This document shows positions 41,610-50,131 of a DNA stretch of 64,000 nucleotides, in pieces. A model generated the notes under the pieces. That model ran no database searches and was not told the DNA's origin. It saw only the letters and a program-made list of their open reading frames with translations. Position 1 is the stretch's first letter, and each line of letters begins with the position of its first letter. The stretch is taken from assembly GCF_900215325.1 (NCBI RefSeq), contig NZ_OCMS01000001.1, positions 310,001-374,000 on the forward strand. The letters are read 5' to 3'. Made by a program: the position numbers and the translations under genes. This stretch comes from Fibrobacter sp. UWB16 (lineage in GTDB: Bacteria; Fibrobacterota; Fibrobacteria; Fibrobacterales; Fibrobacteraceae).

Positions 41610-43274
41610 GTGGCATACATGTTTACATATCGCTACAGAGAACTCGCTGTCGCCCTTGAAAAAAAAGGCGAAGTCCGTCTTGCGCTCGCCAAGACGCTCC
41701 GAGTGAATCCCGAAGAAATCTTCAATCTCGAAGTCGAACGCTTTTCGCTGGACTCCAGACGCAAAGGCGACTTGCACTGGTCCTATAATGTCGTTTTCGA
41801 CCTGAAGCGCAAAGTCCGTGCGACGGGGAACAACGCCCGCGGGCTCATCGAATCCAAGCGCGAGATTCGCAGCCTCGATGCAGAACCGTTAAAAGACACT
41901 GTAGCGATGGCAAGCCACGTGGACGTGATTGGAGCAGGGCCTAGCGGTCTTTGGGCTGCGCTACATCTTTTGCGCAAAGGGTTCTCTGTCGACATCTACG
42001 AACAAGGTAAGCAAGTTGAAGAACGTTTTCGCGACATCCGCAAATTCTTTGTAGACCGCAAGTTCAACGCCTACAGTAACGTGCTATTTGGCGAAGGTGG
42101 AGCTGGTGCATTCAGCGATGGCAAGCTCAACACCCGCAGTCGCAACCTGTTCAGCGAAACCGTACTCAAGGACATGGTAGACTTTGGCGTTGACGAAAGC
42201 GTCGTCACATTTGCAAAGCCGCACATTGGTACAGACAAACTTGTACTCATGTTGCGTCAAGTCCGCGCCGAGATTGTCCGCCTCGGCGGGCATATCCATT
42301 TCAACACGAGCCTTGAAGATATTGAAATCAAGGATGGGCGAATTTGCGCAATCAAGCTAAGGGAGATTCCCGCATGCGCGGGAATGACAAGTGCGGGCGC
42401 AGGGATCGCGGAATCGCATTGGCAGCCGTGCGAAGCGCTGGTCCTTGCAGTCGGGCATTCCGCACGTAGCGTTTACGAGATGCTCCACGCTCGCGGCGTG
42501 ACTCTCGAAAGCAAGGCGTTCGCCATGGGCGTCCGCGTTGAACACCCGCAGTCGCTCATCAACATGCGACAGCTCGGGCTGAACGTCGATACAAGACTCA
42601 CCGGAGCCGCCGAATATTTCCTCGCCACGCCGACAATCAACAAGACTTCAAGCGCCTACAGCTTTTGCATGTGCCCCGGCGGAGTCCTTGTGCCATGTGC
42701 CTCAGAACCGGGAACGCTTGCGACAAATGGCATGAGCTATAGCCGACGCAACGGTGCATTCGCTAACGGGGCCATCGCCGTCCCAATTACTGCAGGCGCC
42801 GAAGGCTTTGACATTCCTTCAAGCGGTTCGCTTTTTGGCGGTCTCGACTTGCAACGAAAAATCGAAACAGACGCCTACAACGTCGGCGGAAAAGTTTACG
42901 CCGCTCCCGCGCAAACGATCAAGAACTTCCTCGCCCACCGCGAAGACAAAACGCTCCCCAAAACCACCTACCCTTGCGGACTCGTGCCAAGCAATCTGTG
43001 GGATTGGATGGACAAGACGATTTGTCAAAGTCTCGCCGAAGGCTTCCAAAATTTTGACCGCAAAATTCCGGGATTCATCAACGAAGGCCTGATTGTCGCC
43101 CCCGAAACGCGCACCAGTTCGCCGCTCCGCATCACGCGCAACAACGAAACACTCGAAAGCGTAAACACCCAAGGGCTCTTCGTCCTCGGCGAAGGAGCTG
43201 GCTACGCAGGCGGAATCGTCACCAGTGCCGCAGACGGCGTACGACTTGCACACTACGCCAAAAAATGCAAGTAA
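41610..43274 (+). CDS. FAD-dependent dehydrogenase family protein (COG2509), with an in-frame repeat insertion
   Basis: A 554-residue flavoprotein. An N-terminal domain of about 100 residues precedes the FAD-binding VIGAGPSGLWAALHLL, and the family's EGGAGAFSDGKLNTR and C-terminal GEGAGYAGGIVTSAADG are intact. The reaction is unknown; related proteins are uncharacterised oxidoreductases. Residues 251-262 (REIPACAGMTS) are encoded by a complete copy of the short palindromic repeat at 42363-42389, without breaking the frame. The start is uncertain: GTG 41610 or ATG 41619, neither with a clear ribosome site. The pseudouridine synthase gene follows after 21 bp. Confidence 0.82.
   Translation: MAYMFTYRYRELAVALEKKGEVRLALAKTLRVNPEEIFNLEVERFSLDSRRKGDLHWSYNVVFDLKRKVRATGNNARGLIESKREIRSLDAEPLKDTVAMASHVDVIGAGPSGLWAALHLLRKGFSVDIYEQGKQVEERFRDIRKFFVDRKFNAYSNVLFGEGGAGAFSDGKLNTRSRNLFSETVLKDMVDFGVDESVVTFAKPHIGTDKLVLMLRQVRAEIVRLGGHIHFNTSLEDIEIKDGRICAIKLREIPACAGMTSAGAGIAESHWQPCEALVLAVGHSARSVYEMLHARGVTLESKAFAMGVRVEHPQSLINMRQLGLNVDTRLTGAAEYFLATPTINKTSSAYSFCMCPGGVLVPCASEPGTLATNGMSYSRRNGAFANGAIAVPITAGAEGFDIPSSGSLFGGLDLQRKIETDAYNVGGKVYAAPAQTIKNFLAHREDKTLPKTTYPCGLVPSNLWDWMDKTICQSLAEGFQNFDRKIPGFINEGLIVAPETRTSSPLRITRNNETLESVNTQGLFVLGEGAGYAGGIVTSAADGVRLAHYAKKCK
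42363..42389. repeat. Short palindromic dispersed repeat, copy 9, inside a coding sequence
   Basis: GAGATTCCCGC and GCGGGAATGACA, the same layout as the intergenic copies, lie in frame within the COG2509 gene. Confidence 0.88.
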
Positions 43275-43295
43275 ACCATTAACTAGTAACTAAAA

Positions 43296-44456
43296 ATGAT
43301 TACACGTACTATCGATCGCAATTTTGCAAACATGCGCCTTGACCGTTTCCTCCGCAAGGCATTCCCCGAAGAATCGCTCTCGGTGTTCTTCGCAGTCATC
43401 CGCAAAAAGAAAGTCCGTGTAAACGGCGTTGTCGGCAAGGCAAACCAGATGCTCGTCGAAGGCGACGTGGTCAACATTTACGAGAACTTCAAATCCGTAA
43501 GCGAATCAGACGAGAGACGAGAGACGAAAGACGAGAGGAATATAAATGGGGAAAGCCTTCCCCTCGCTTCCGCCGCCGAAGCGGCTCCCGCTACCCCTTC
43601 GAGCGGGGCCACCCCGCAACGCCCCGATGCAAAAAGTGCAACAGGTTTCGCCAAGAACAAGTCCACTTGGGGCCGCCACCTCACAGGTGCCGAAAAGCAG
43701 GCGCACTGGGGAGCTCACGAGCTCGACCTCGTCGTACAAACCGAAGATTACGTGATTGTGAACAAGCCCTCGGGACTCGCAAGCCAGCCGGGCAGCGGCA
43801 CGCGCCCAGGCGAAAGCCTCGTGGAATACCTCTGGGAATGGGGACGTAACGAAGGTCTCGATTTCAAGCCGACCATCGCCCACCGCCTCGACCAAGAAAC
43901 TTCCGGCCTCATCATTGCAGCTCTCCACGGCGACACGCTCCGCGACTTCACCCGCATGATTCGTGAACATGTCGTAGACAAGTTCTACTTTGCGCTCGTC
44001 AAAGGCAATCTCAAGAAAGACCGCGGCACCATCAGCGAATCGCTCCTGCGCACAGACAGCGCCAAGGGCAGCAAGATGCTCGTCGGCCAAGATGACGAAA
44101 ACGCACAGAAAGCCATCACGCATTACCGCGTCAAGCAGCATTACGAAGGCTACGATCTTGTGAAAATCAAGCTCGAAACAGGCCGCATGCACCAGATTCG
44201 CGCCCACTTCGCAAGCATCGGGCATCCGCTTCTCGGCGATACGCGTTACGGCGACTTCGCGCTCAATCGCGAAGTCAAAAAGCTGTTCGGTCTGAACCGC
44301 TTATTCTTGCACAGCTGCCGCCTGGAATTCGATTGGCAAGGAGAACACAAAGTTTTCGATTGCCCACTCCCCAAGGAACTCCGCGATGTCATCAAGCAGC
44401 TCAAGCCGATGCGTTACGAGCGTCCTGAAAACAACTTCCAAAGAAGCAGACGATAA
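43296..44456 (+). CDS. RluC/RluD-type pseudouridine synthase with repeat-derived linker
   Basis: A 386-residue enzyme converting uridine to pseudouridine in rRNA. An S4 RNA-binding domain (residues 5-65, RLDRFLRKAFPEESLSVF) precedes the catalytic domain, whose aspartate lies in AHRLDQETSGLI; LETGRMHQIRAHF is the other signature. Between them, residues about 71-111 are encoded by a GACGAGA-type tandem (43508-43538) and a GC-rich dispersed repeat (43548-43626), both also found in the intergenic 31.2-31.4 kb region. Neither the frame nor the two domains are disturbed. The target uridine is not predictable. Confidence 0.88.
   Translation: MITRTIDRNFANMRLDRFLRKAFPEESLSVFFAVIRKKKVRVNGVVGKANQMLVEGDVVNIYENFKSVSESDERRETKDERNINGESLPLASAAEAAPATPSSGATPQRPDAKSATGFAKNKSTWGRHLTGAEKQAHWGAHELDLVVQTEDYVIVNKPSGLASQPGSGTRPGESLVEYLWEWGRNEGLDFKPTIAHRLDQETSGLIIAALHGDTLRDFTRMIREHVVDKFYFALVKGNLKKDRGTISESLLRTDSAKGSKMLVGQDDENAQKAITHYRVKQHYEGYDLVKIKLETGRMHQIRAHFASIGHPLLGDTRYGDFALNREVKKLFGLNRLFLHSCRLEFDWQGEHKVFDCPLPKELRDVIKQLKPMRYERPENNFQRSRR
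43508..43626. repeat. Repeat block inserted in the pseudouridine synthase gene
   Basis: Short tandem GACGAGAGACGAGAGACGAA at 43508, then a GC-rich element from 43548 matching the reverse complement of 31231-31330 in order (CCCCTCGCTTC, GCCGCC, CGCTACCCC, CCCGCAACGCCC). Confidence 0.75.
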
Positions 44457-44461
44457 AAGAG

Positions 44462-46873
44462 CTAAGCACGCACTAGCGGGAAATCGAACTGAATCGAGCG
44501 CGGGGTCGCAAACTTGTCAAAAGTAATTTCGTAGCAGAAGTTCTTTTTATCGACACCGCTGACGGTCCCGATTCCAAAAATCTTGTGCACGACACGATCG
44601 CCTACCGCAAATTCTGCCGTAGGCGCTTTCTTTACCGCGCCAAGACTCTCGTCTTCATCAAAATCGTTCATCAAGTCGCGATTGCGGTCCGCTTCTGCAA
44701 TAAAATCTCGTGCCGCCAAAAGCAAATCGTCCGAGAATCCACGCGCCACATCAAGCTCGCCCATGTCCATCTCGAGCAAGAATCTCGACGGATAGCGTGA
44801 CCCGCTCTCGCCCGCCACGCCATCCTCGGCGTCGCTCAGGCAAAGTACGTTTTCGGCACGCGTGAAAGCCACATACGCAAGCCTGCGTTCTTCTTCGAGC
44901 TGAATCTTGTTCTGCACGCGCTTCACCGGGAAAAAGCCCTCGTTCAAGCCGCACACAAAAACATACGGGAATTCTAGGCCCTTCGCATTGTGAATCGTCA
45001 TGAGCTGCACGCGGTCCTTTTCCTGCACATCTTCATCGGCATTCGTGAACAGCACGATGTTTTGCAAATACTCATCCAGCGAAGCATCTTCTTCGTAGTA
45101 ATTCTCGAATTCAAGAATCCCCTGTTTGAGTTCTGCGAGATTGTCCAAGCGGTCTTCATCGCCATCCAGACGAAGCATTTCCTCGTACTTCGTCTCGCGA
45201 AGCATCTTCGAAAGCAATTCCGAAACGCGCATATCCTTATAACGCGAGCGATACTTTTCAATCAGCTTCACGTATTCAACGACATTGCTTCTCGACAAGA
45301 ATTCCTTGCAGTCAAAATCGATTTTCCGATGGTCATTGCCAACCGACGAAAGTTCCGCCTGCGTCGTGACATCAGGCGCCACATCGTTCAAGCGCCCCGC
45401 CTCGTACACAATTTCAAGCAACGCCTCGTAAAGTCCGACCTTGCGCGTATCCGCAAACGCCTGCAAAATTGCCATTTTCTTCGGCCCGAACTGGCGCTTG
45501 GGCGTATTCACCGTCCGGATAAACGACAAGTCATCGGCATACACAAGCATTCGCAAATAGCAAATGATATCCTTGATTTCCTTGCGCTGATAAAAGCCTA
45601 CACCGCTATAAACCTTATAAGGGATAGACTCCGACATCAGAGCCTCTTCGACAGAGCGCGACTGCGAATGCATACGGTACAAAACCGCAATATCCTTGTA
45701 ATGCACACCACCCGCGCCATTTTTCACAGAATTCTGTACCGCATTCTGGATGCGCTCCACAATCCATTTTGCTTCTTCGCGCGTGTTCTTCGCATGGTAA
45801 AAAACAGGAGTCTTGCCGCCTGCACGGACCGGCCTCAAGACCTTCTCGATTCGGTACTTGTTGTTCTTGATGACCGCGTCCGGCACCTTCAAAATGCTCG
45901 GCGTCGAGCGGTAATTGTTCTGCAACAGAATCGTCTTTGTGCCTTTATGGAACTGGTCAAATTCCAAAATGCGATTGATATCGGCACCGCGCCAGCCATA
46001 AATCGTCTGGTCCGGGTCGCCCACCACAAACAGGTTCTTGTGGTAACTCGAAAGCAAATCCGCCAAACGATACTGTTGACCGTCAATGTCCTGGTACTCG
46101 TCGACCATCACGTACATCATGCGCTTGCGCCACTTGTCGAGCTTTTCCGGAAAATTCTCCAAAATATATAGCGTCACCAGAATCAAATCGTCAAAATCGA
46201 GCGCGTAATTTTTCTTTTGCTCGTACAGATAGCGGTAATAAACCGCCATCCACTTGTCCGGAGCCTCGTCCGCAAGCTCCACCAGATGCTCGCATTTCTC
46301 GTTTTCAACCGCCGGCGCATTCCCGGCAGCCGATACATTCTCCTCATCCGCCAAGTGTTCCGCAAACAGCGACACATACCCGATATCATTCGCCTTGCGG
46401 CCACCCACAAAATCAAGGACACTGCTGATTTTCAAGTCCTTGAGCGAGAGCCCCAAATCCGCATACGCCTTGCGCAAAAGCGACTTTTGGTCGTCCTCGT
46501 CCAAAATCATAAATTCCTTCGGGTAATTCAGAACATGGATTTCTTCGCGCAAGAACTGCACGCAAAAGCCGTGGAACGTCGAAATGTAGCCGCTGTCGTT
46601 GCCGCCCAGAATCGAGCGGATGCGCTTTTTCATTTCGGCAGCAGCCTTGTTCGTGAACGTCACGCAGAGAATGTTCGCAGGCGAAATGCCCATCTCCTTC
46701 ACGAGATACAGATAGCGGTGCGTGAGCGTCCGGGTCTTGCCAGACCCAGCACCCGCCACCACGCGCACATAGCCCTCGGTCGTCTCGACCGCCTCAAGCT
46801 GTTCCTTGTCCAGGCGGGAACGCTCCCATTCGAGGGAGTTTTCAACATTTTCGCTTTTCGGGCTTTTTTCCAT
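44462..46873 (-). CDS. UvrD/Rep/PcrA-family superfamily 1A DNA helicase
   Basis: An 803-residue 3'-5' helicase. Walker A is VAGAGSGKTRTL, motif Ia VTFTNKAAAEMKKRI, motif II VDEYQDID, motif III GDPDQTIYGWRGAD, motif IV LQNNYRS, motif V MTIHNAKGLEFPYVFV and motif VI LAYVAFTRAE. A C-terminal tail with VVHKIFGIGTVSGV resembles the RNA-polymerase-binding Tudor-like tail of PcrA/UvrD. An extra loop around residues 170-190 is rich in Ala, Glu and Asn. It is convergent with the pseudouridine synthase gene, and no terminator separates them. Confidence 0.92.
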   Translation of the reverse strand: MEKSPKSENVENSLEWERSRLDKEQLEAVETTEGYVRVVAGAGSGKTRTLTHRYLYLVKEMGISPANILCVTFTNKAAAEMKKRIRSILGGNDSGYISTFHGFCVQFLREEIHVLNYPKEFMILDEDDQKSLLRKAYADLGLSLKDLKISSVLDFVGGRKANDIGYVSLFAEHLADEENVSAAGNAPAVENEKCEHLVELADEAPDKWMAVYYRYLYEQKKNYALDFDDLILVTLYILENFPEKLDKWRKRMMYVMVDEYQDIDGQQYRLADLLSSYHKNLFVVGDPDQTIYGWRGADINRILEFDQFHKGTKTILLQNNYRSTPSILKVPDAVIKNNKYRIEKVLRPVRAGGKTPVFYHAKNTREEAKWIVERIQNAVQNSVKNGAGGVHYKDIAVLYRMHSQSRSVEEALMSESIPYKVYSGVGFYQRKEIKDIICYLRMLVYADDLSFIRTVNTPKRQFGPKKMAILQAFADTRKVGLYEALLEIVYEAGRLNDVAPDVTTQAELSSVGNDHRKIDFDCKEFLSRSNVVEYVKLIEKYRSRYKDMRVSELLSKMLRETKYEEMLRLDGDEDRLDNLAELKQGILEFENYYEEDASLDEYLQNIVLFTNADEDVQEKDRVQLMTIHNAKGLEFPYVFVCGLNEGFFPVKRVQNKIQLEEERRLAYVAFTRAENVLCLSDAEDGVAGESGSRYPSRFLLEMDMGELDVARGFSDDLLLAARDFIAEADRNRDLMNDFDEDESLGAVKKAPTAEFAVGDRVVHKIFGIGTVSGVDKKNFCYEITFDKFATPRSIQFDFPLVRA

Positions 46874-47077
46874 ATGCGAACCGCCTTGTAGTGAACATCT
46901 GTTTTACTGCACAAAAAGTAATCTATTTACAGAAATCCGTCAAGTTTTATGCGTTTTTTACCCCACCGTTCTACATTGGAATATTACTATAAACTTTTCT
47001 TAAGTTTTTCGTAAGTAATGAGGTATATTTAGAAACGGAGCAATGATAAAACCACAATTTTAGCCAAGGAGGCAAAT

Positions 47078-47833
47078 ATGTTTACGAAGCTCTCCAAAAC
47101 TGTGGCTATTTCTGTTATTATGTATTGCGCATCGTTGTTTGCGCAAACTCCCCAAGTTACCGAAAGATCGGCAATCCCCCCAAAAGGGGATTCTACAATA
47201 ACAACAACACAAGAAGTTGCGACACCAGCACCTAGCCAAAAATTACGCAACCTCAAAACGATTCATAGCTATAATTTTAATCTTCCCATCGAATCCGAAA
47301 CCTGGGAAGTCCGATCCGACAAACATGAATGGAATACCCTTGGATTCCAGCTCAGTTGGACTCGCTACAAGACCGAAGAAAGTGGATATTCCACATTATT
47401 TGGCTTAGGAGCAAGCTATTTTACCGGTGACCTAAAAGACGACTTTTTCGACGATAAAATCGAATTCAAAGGTTTTGATCTCAACGCGAAATTAGGGTTG
47501 GGCTTTGCCCCGGTTTCAAACGATCTAATCGTTGCCTTCCATTTCATTTGCGGCGTCGATGTAAAATTTGCTAACGGTAAAGCCTATATAGAGGATGAAA
47601 CATTTATGCCAGCCGCCATATATGTTGATGCAACCATTGGCGGAGACTTCATTATCGGCTATCAGGTTCTAGGATCCATGGGTATTCTCGCTGGAATTGA
47701 TATAACAACCAACGCCTTCGGAATCGGTGGCTACTCCAGAGACCACGACAAAGCTTCCAAGGTGACACAGTTGGATTACGTATTCTCTGGAATCAATTTC
47801 ACGCCTCATTTGGGAATTTATTTCGGTTTCTAA
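47078..47833 (+). CDS. Predicted outer-membrane beta-barrel protein (paralogue of the gene at 8833)
   Basis: A signal peptide (residues 1-22, SLFAQ) is followed by a Pro/Thr-rich stretch and a beta-rich domain ending in Phe. Shared with the 8.8-kb protein are FDLNAKLGLGFAPVSNDLIVAFH, GGDFIIGYQV, INAG/ILAGIDITTNAFG and the final VFSGINFTPHLGIYFGF. No function is known. AAGGAGG precedes the ATG. A terminator follows. Confidence 0.7.
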   Translation: MFTKLSKTVAISVIMYCASLFAQTPQVTERSAIPPKGDSTITTTQEVATPAPSQKLRNLKTIHSYNFNLPIESETWEVRSDKHEWNTLGFQLSWTRYKTEESGYSTLFGLGASYFTGDLKDDFFDDKIEFKGFDLNAKLGLGFAPVSNDLIVAFHFICGVDVKFANGKAYIEDETFMPAAIYVDATIGGDFIIGYQVLGSMGILAGIDITTNAFGIGGYSRDHDKASKVTQLDYVFSGINFTPHLGIYFGF

Positions 47834-47867
47834 TTCATTCTATTCTTTCCTCAACAAACCCTCCTTA

Positions 47868-47897
47868 CCCCTGCACCCTAAAAGTGCAGGGGTTTTT
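47868..47897 (+). terminator. Intrinsic terminator after the 47-kb barrel gene
   Basis: CCCCTGCAC and GTGCAGGGG pair perfectly, and TTTTT follows. Confidence 0.88.
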
Positions 47898-47978
47898 GCG
47901 ATATACAATTTCATTCACAATTGAAAAGTGTATATTATAACAGACAAATGTCTTAAAATAGGCAAATGAAGAGGAAAA

Positions 47979-48293
47979 ATGATTATTGTAAACACAGACT
48001 ACATCAGTGGCAAAGAAATCGAAACGATCCAGCTTGTCAAAGGGAGTATCGTTTTTTCGAAGAACGTTGTCCGTGATATCTTTGCCGGGCTCAAGACTAT
48101 TATCGGTGGCGAAATCGGTGGCTACAGCGAAATGATGAACGAAGCACGCCAAAAGGCAACTGAGCGCATGATCAGCGAAGCCACCATGATTGGAGCAGAC
48201 GCCATCGTGAATGTTCGCTATTCCACAAGCGCCTTAATGGCTAATGCCGCAGAAATTATCGCCTACGGCACAGCAGTCCGCTTCAAGAAATAG
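47979..48293 (+). CDS. UPF0145 (YbjQ-like) protein
   Basis: A 104-residue protein of the YbjQ/UPF0145 family, once described as a putative heavy-metal-binding domain. The core ISGKEI, GLKTIIGGEIGGYSEMM, ARQKATERMISEATMIGADAIVNVRYSTSA and AYGTAV is typical of the family, which forms pentamers of unknown function. AGAGGAA lies upstream of the ATG. Single gene. Confidence 0.9.
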   Translation: MIIVNTDYISGKEIETIQLVKGSIVFSKNVVRDIFAGLKTIIGGEIGGYSEMMNEARQKATERMISEATMIGADAIVNVRYSTSALMANAAEIIAYGTAVRFKK

Positions 48294-48296
48294 GCG

Positions 48297-48641
48297 CTAC
48301 AAATAGCGCTGGCATAAAAGGACGGCAAGCGCAGTCGCAAAAGCCATATAGGTAAACACAAAAGCCACCGCCTTTTTACGACTGCCTTCCAAACGAATCT
48401 CTGGCAAAGTGCTCACAAAGCATATTTGCCACAAATCAAACAAAATCCAAGCAAGGTTTACAGCCGCAAGGCTTAAACTGACATGATGAGGAGCAATAAC
48501 GGCAACAAGGGTTAAATAAATTTTGATGCTTCCCGAAACACTGTTCGAAAGCAAAAAATTATGCGCCCCAATAAAGCCACCCAAGCAGGCAGCCACAGCC
48601 ATGCGGGTTCGATTTCGGGGTTTTAATTCTCTAAAATCCAT
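48297..48641 (-). CDS. TM2-domain-like small membrane protein
   Basis: A 114-residue membrane protein. AACLGGFIGAHNFLLSNSVSGSIKIYLTL resembles the TM2 pattern of a glycine-rich span, GAHxF and a second span; a third span is at the C-terminus (about 90-110). ATG at 48641 is chosen because GGGAG is 5 bp upstream. Function unknown. Confidence 0.6.
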   Translation of the reverse strand: MDFRELKPRNRTRMAVAACLGGFIGAHNFLLSNSVSGSIKIYLTLVAVIAPHHVSLSLAAVNLAWILFDLWQICFVSTLPEIRLEGSRKKAVAFVFTYMAFATALAVLLCQRYL

Positions 48642-48762
48642 TTTATCTCCCATATACACACTCAAAGCCAAAGGTAAAAACTTTCTCTACATTCAAAAAA
48701 CTTTTTAGTTCTTACATTTTAAACACGGTGACCTAAATCACAAATCTTTCTATTTTTTAAAT

Positions 48763-49500
48763 ATGTCTAATTCATTACTTTTTGGAAAATTCGCAGCAGT
48801 TCTCCCCGCAGGCGGCCTCGGCAAGCGCATGGGCGGGGCAATTCCCAAGCAATTGATGCAACTTGGCGGAAAACCGGTTTACCAATACAGCCTCGAAACC
48901 TTCCTCAATATGGAAGAAATCGCTGAAGTTGTGATTGCCGTCCCAGCCGATTGGAAAGACTACTTTGAAAAAGATATTTTTAGCCGTTTGAGTCCCGCAT
49001 TTGGAACCGGATACGGGAATAATTTAAACAAACTAAGAATTGTCGTTGGCGGGAAAGAACGCTGGCAGTCCGTGCAAAACGGAGTGAACGCGCTCACTAG
49101 CGGCGCTGAATACGTGCTCGTCCACGATGTAGCACGCCCGTTCATTAGCGAAAAGATTATCCGCGATGTCTGCGAAACGCTCGTCAATCAAGGAAGTTGC
49201 CTCGTTGCCAAGCCCGCAATCGACACCATCAAGATTGCAAGCAATGGTCGTGTCGAAAGCACCATTGACCGCAACAAAGTTTGGCTTGCACAGACACCGC
49301 AAGCAGCCCGCATCGATTTGCTCAAGAGCCTCTACGCCCGCATCGAAAAGGAACCGCTGAACTTCACGCCAACCGATGAAGCAAGCATCCTCGAATTCTT
49401 TGGCGAGTCCGTCTATATCGTGAAAGGCGAATCCGCAAACGACAAGCTCACGACGCCCGAAGATTTCGAATTTTTCGCAAGCCGGGCCAACCAGTTTTAA
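48763..49500 (+). CDS. ispD: 2-C-methyl-D-erythritol 4-phosphate cytidylyltransferase
   Basis: Third step of the MEP isoprenoid pathway: couples MEP with CTP. The nucleotide-binding LPAGGLGKRMGGAIPKQLMQLGGKP, the VHDVARPFIS segment, and the TQTPQ-like LAQTPQAARI and DEASILEFFG motifs identify IspD. 245 residues, cytoplasmic. The lipoprotein gene follows after 26 bp. Confidence 0.93.
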   Translation: MSNSLLFGKFAAVLPAGGLGKRMGGAIPKQLMQLGGKPVYQYSLETFLNMEEIAEVVIAVPADWKDYFEKDIFSRLSPAFGTGYGNNLNKLRIVVGGKERWQSVQNGVNALTSGAEYVLVHDVARPFISEKIIRDVCETLVNQGSCLVAKPAIDTIKIASNGRVESTIDRNKVWLAQTPQAARIDLLKSLYARIEKEPLNFTPTDEASILEFFGESVYIVKGESANDKLTTPEDFEFFASRANQF

Positions 49501-49526
49501 CAGCAACAAAGCCTTACGAGGAGTAA

Positions 49527-50009
49527 ATGAAATACCTGAAGCTACTTGGAATTCTAAGCGCATGCGTTCTCATGACATCTTGCGCCCAGTCCCTTTCTGT
49601 TTCTAAGAAAGAAACATTCGAACAGAAATCCGGTATTATCGGAGTTTTCCGCCAGCCAGTCGGATTCTGCAGTGGCGGATACCAACAGCAAATCAAGCTC
49701 GGTGGAGAAAGAGTCATCGTCAAACCCACATGGACTAGCGAACAGGACAACCTCTTTTCGGCCTACATTGAACCTGGAAAAGCAGATTTAGAGTATTACA
49801 GATTTTCTTGCGGACTCACGGAAACTACGCTCACCCTAAAAGAAAAACACGGGGTCGTTGTCCCTCAAAAAGGCTTCTGCAAAATCGCCATTTCATTCCT
49901 GAAAAACGACGAACTATTCTCGAAAAACGAAGTCCTATTGTTCAATCACTTCAAGAAAGAAGAAGTTGCAGCTTCCTTTGAAGATATTCCCTACTGCGAA
50001 ACATATTAA
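49527..50009 (+). CDS. Hypothetical lipoprotein
   Basis: A 160-residue protein with a lipoprotein signal ending LMTSC (Cys19) and GAGGAG upstream. The mature part is beta-rich with four cysteines (GFCSGG, FSCG, GFCKI, PYCETY) that could form two disulfides. No family is recognised. It sits between ispD and pheT, possibly on the ispD transcript. Confidence 0.7.
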   Translation: MKYLKLLGILSACVLMTSCAQSLSVSKKETFEQKSGIIGVFRQPVGFCSGGYQQQIKLGGERVIVKPTWTSEQDNLFSAYIEPGKADLEYYRFSCGLTETTLTLKEKHGVVVPQKGFCKIAISFLKNDELFSKNEVLLFNHFKKEEVAASFEDIPYCETY

Positions 50010-50131
50010 TCCAAGTTTCATTTTTTCTATATTTACCGCCGAAAATTTAAGCAGGCACGAAATTCGCACACCCCCGCGACACCAGCCGCAAGGACAAAAA
50101 CTGCAAGTTTCGAGCCACAAAGGGTAATAAA

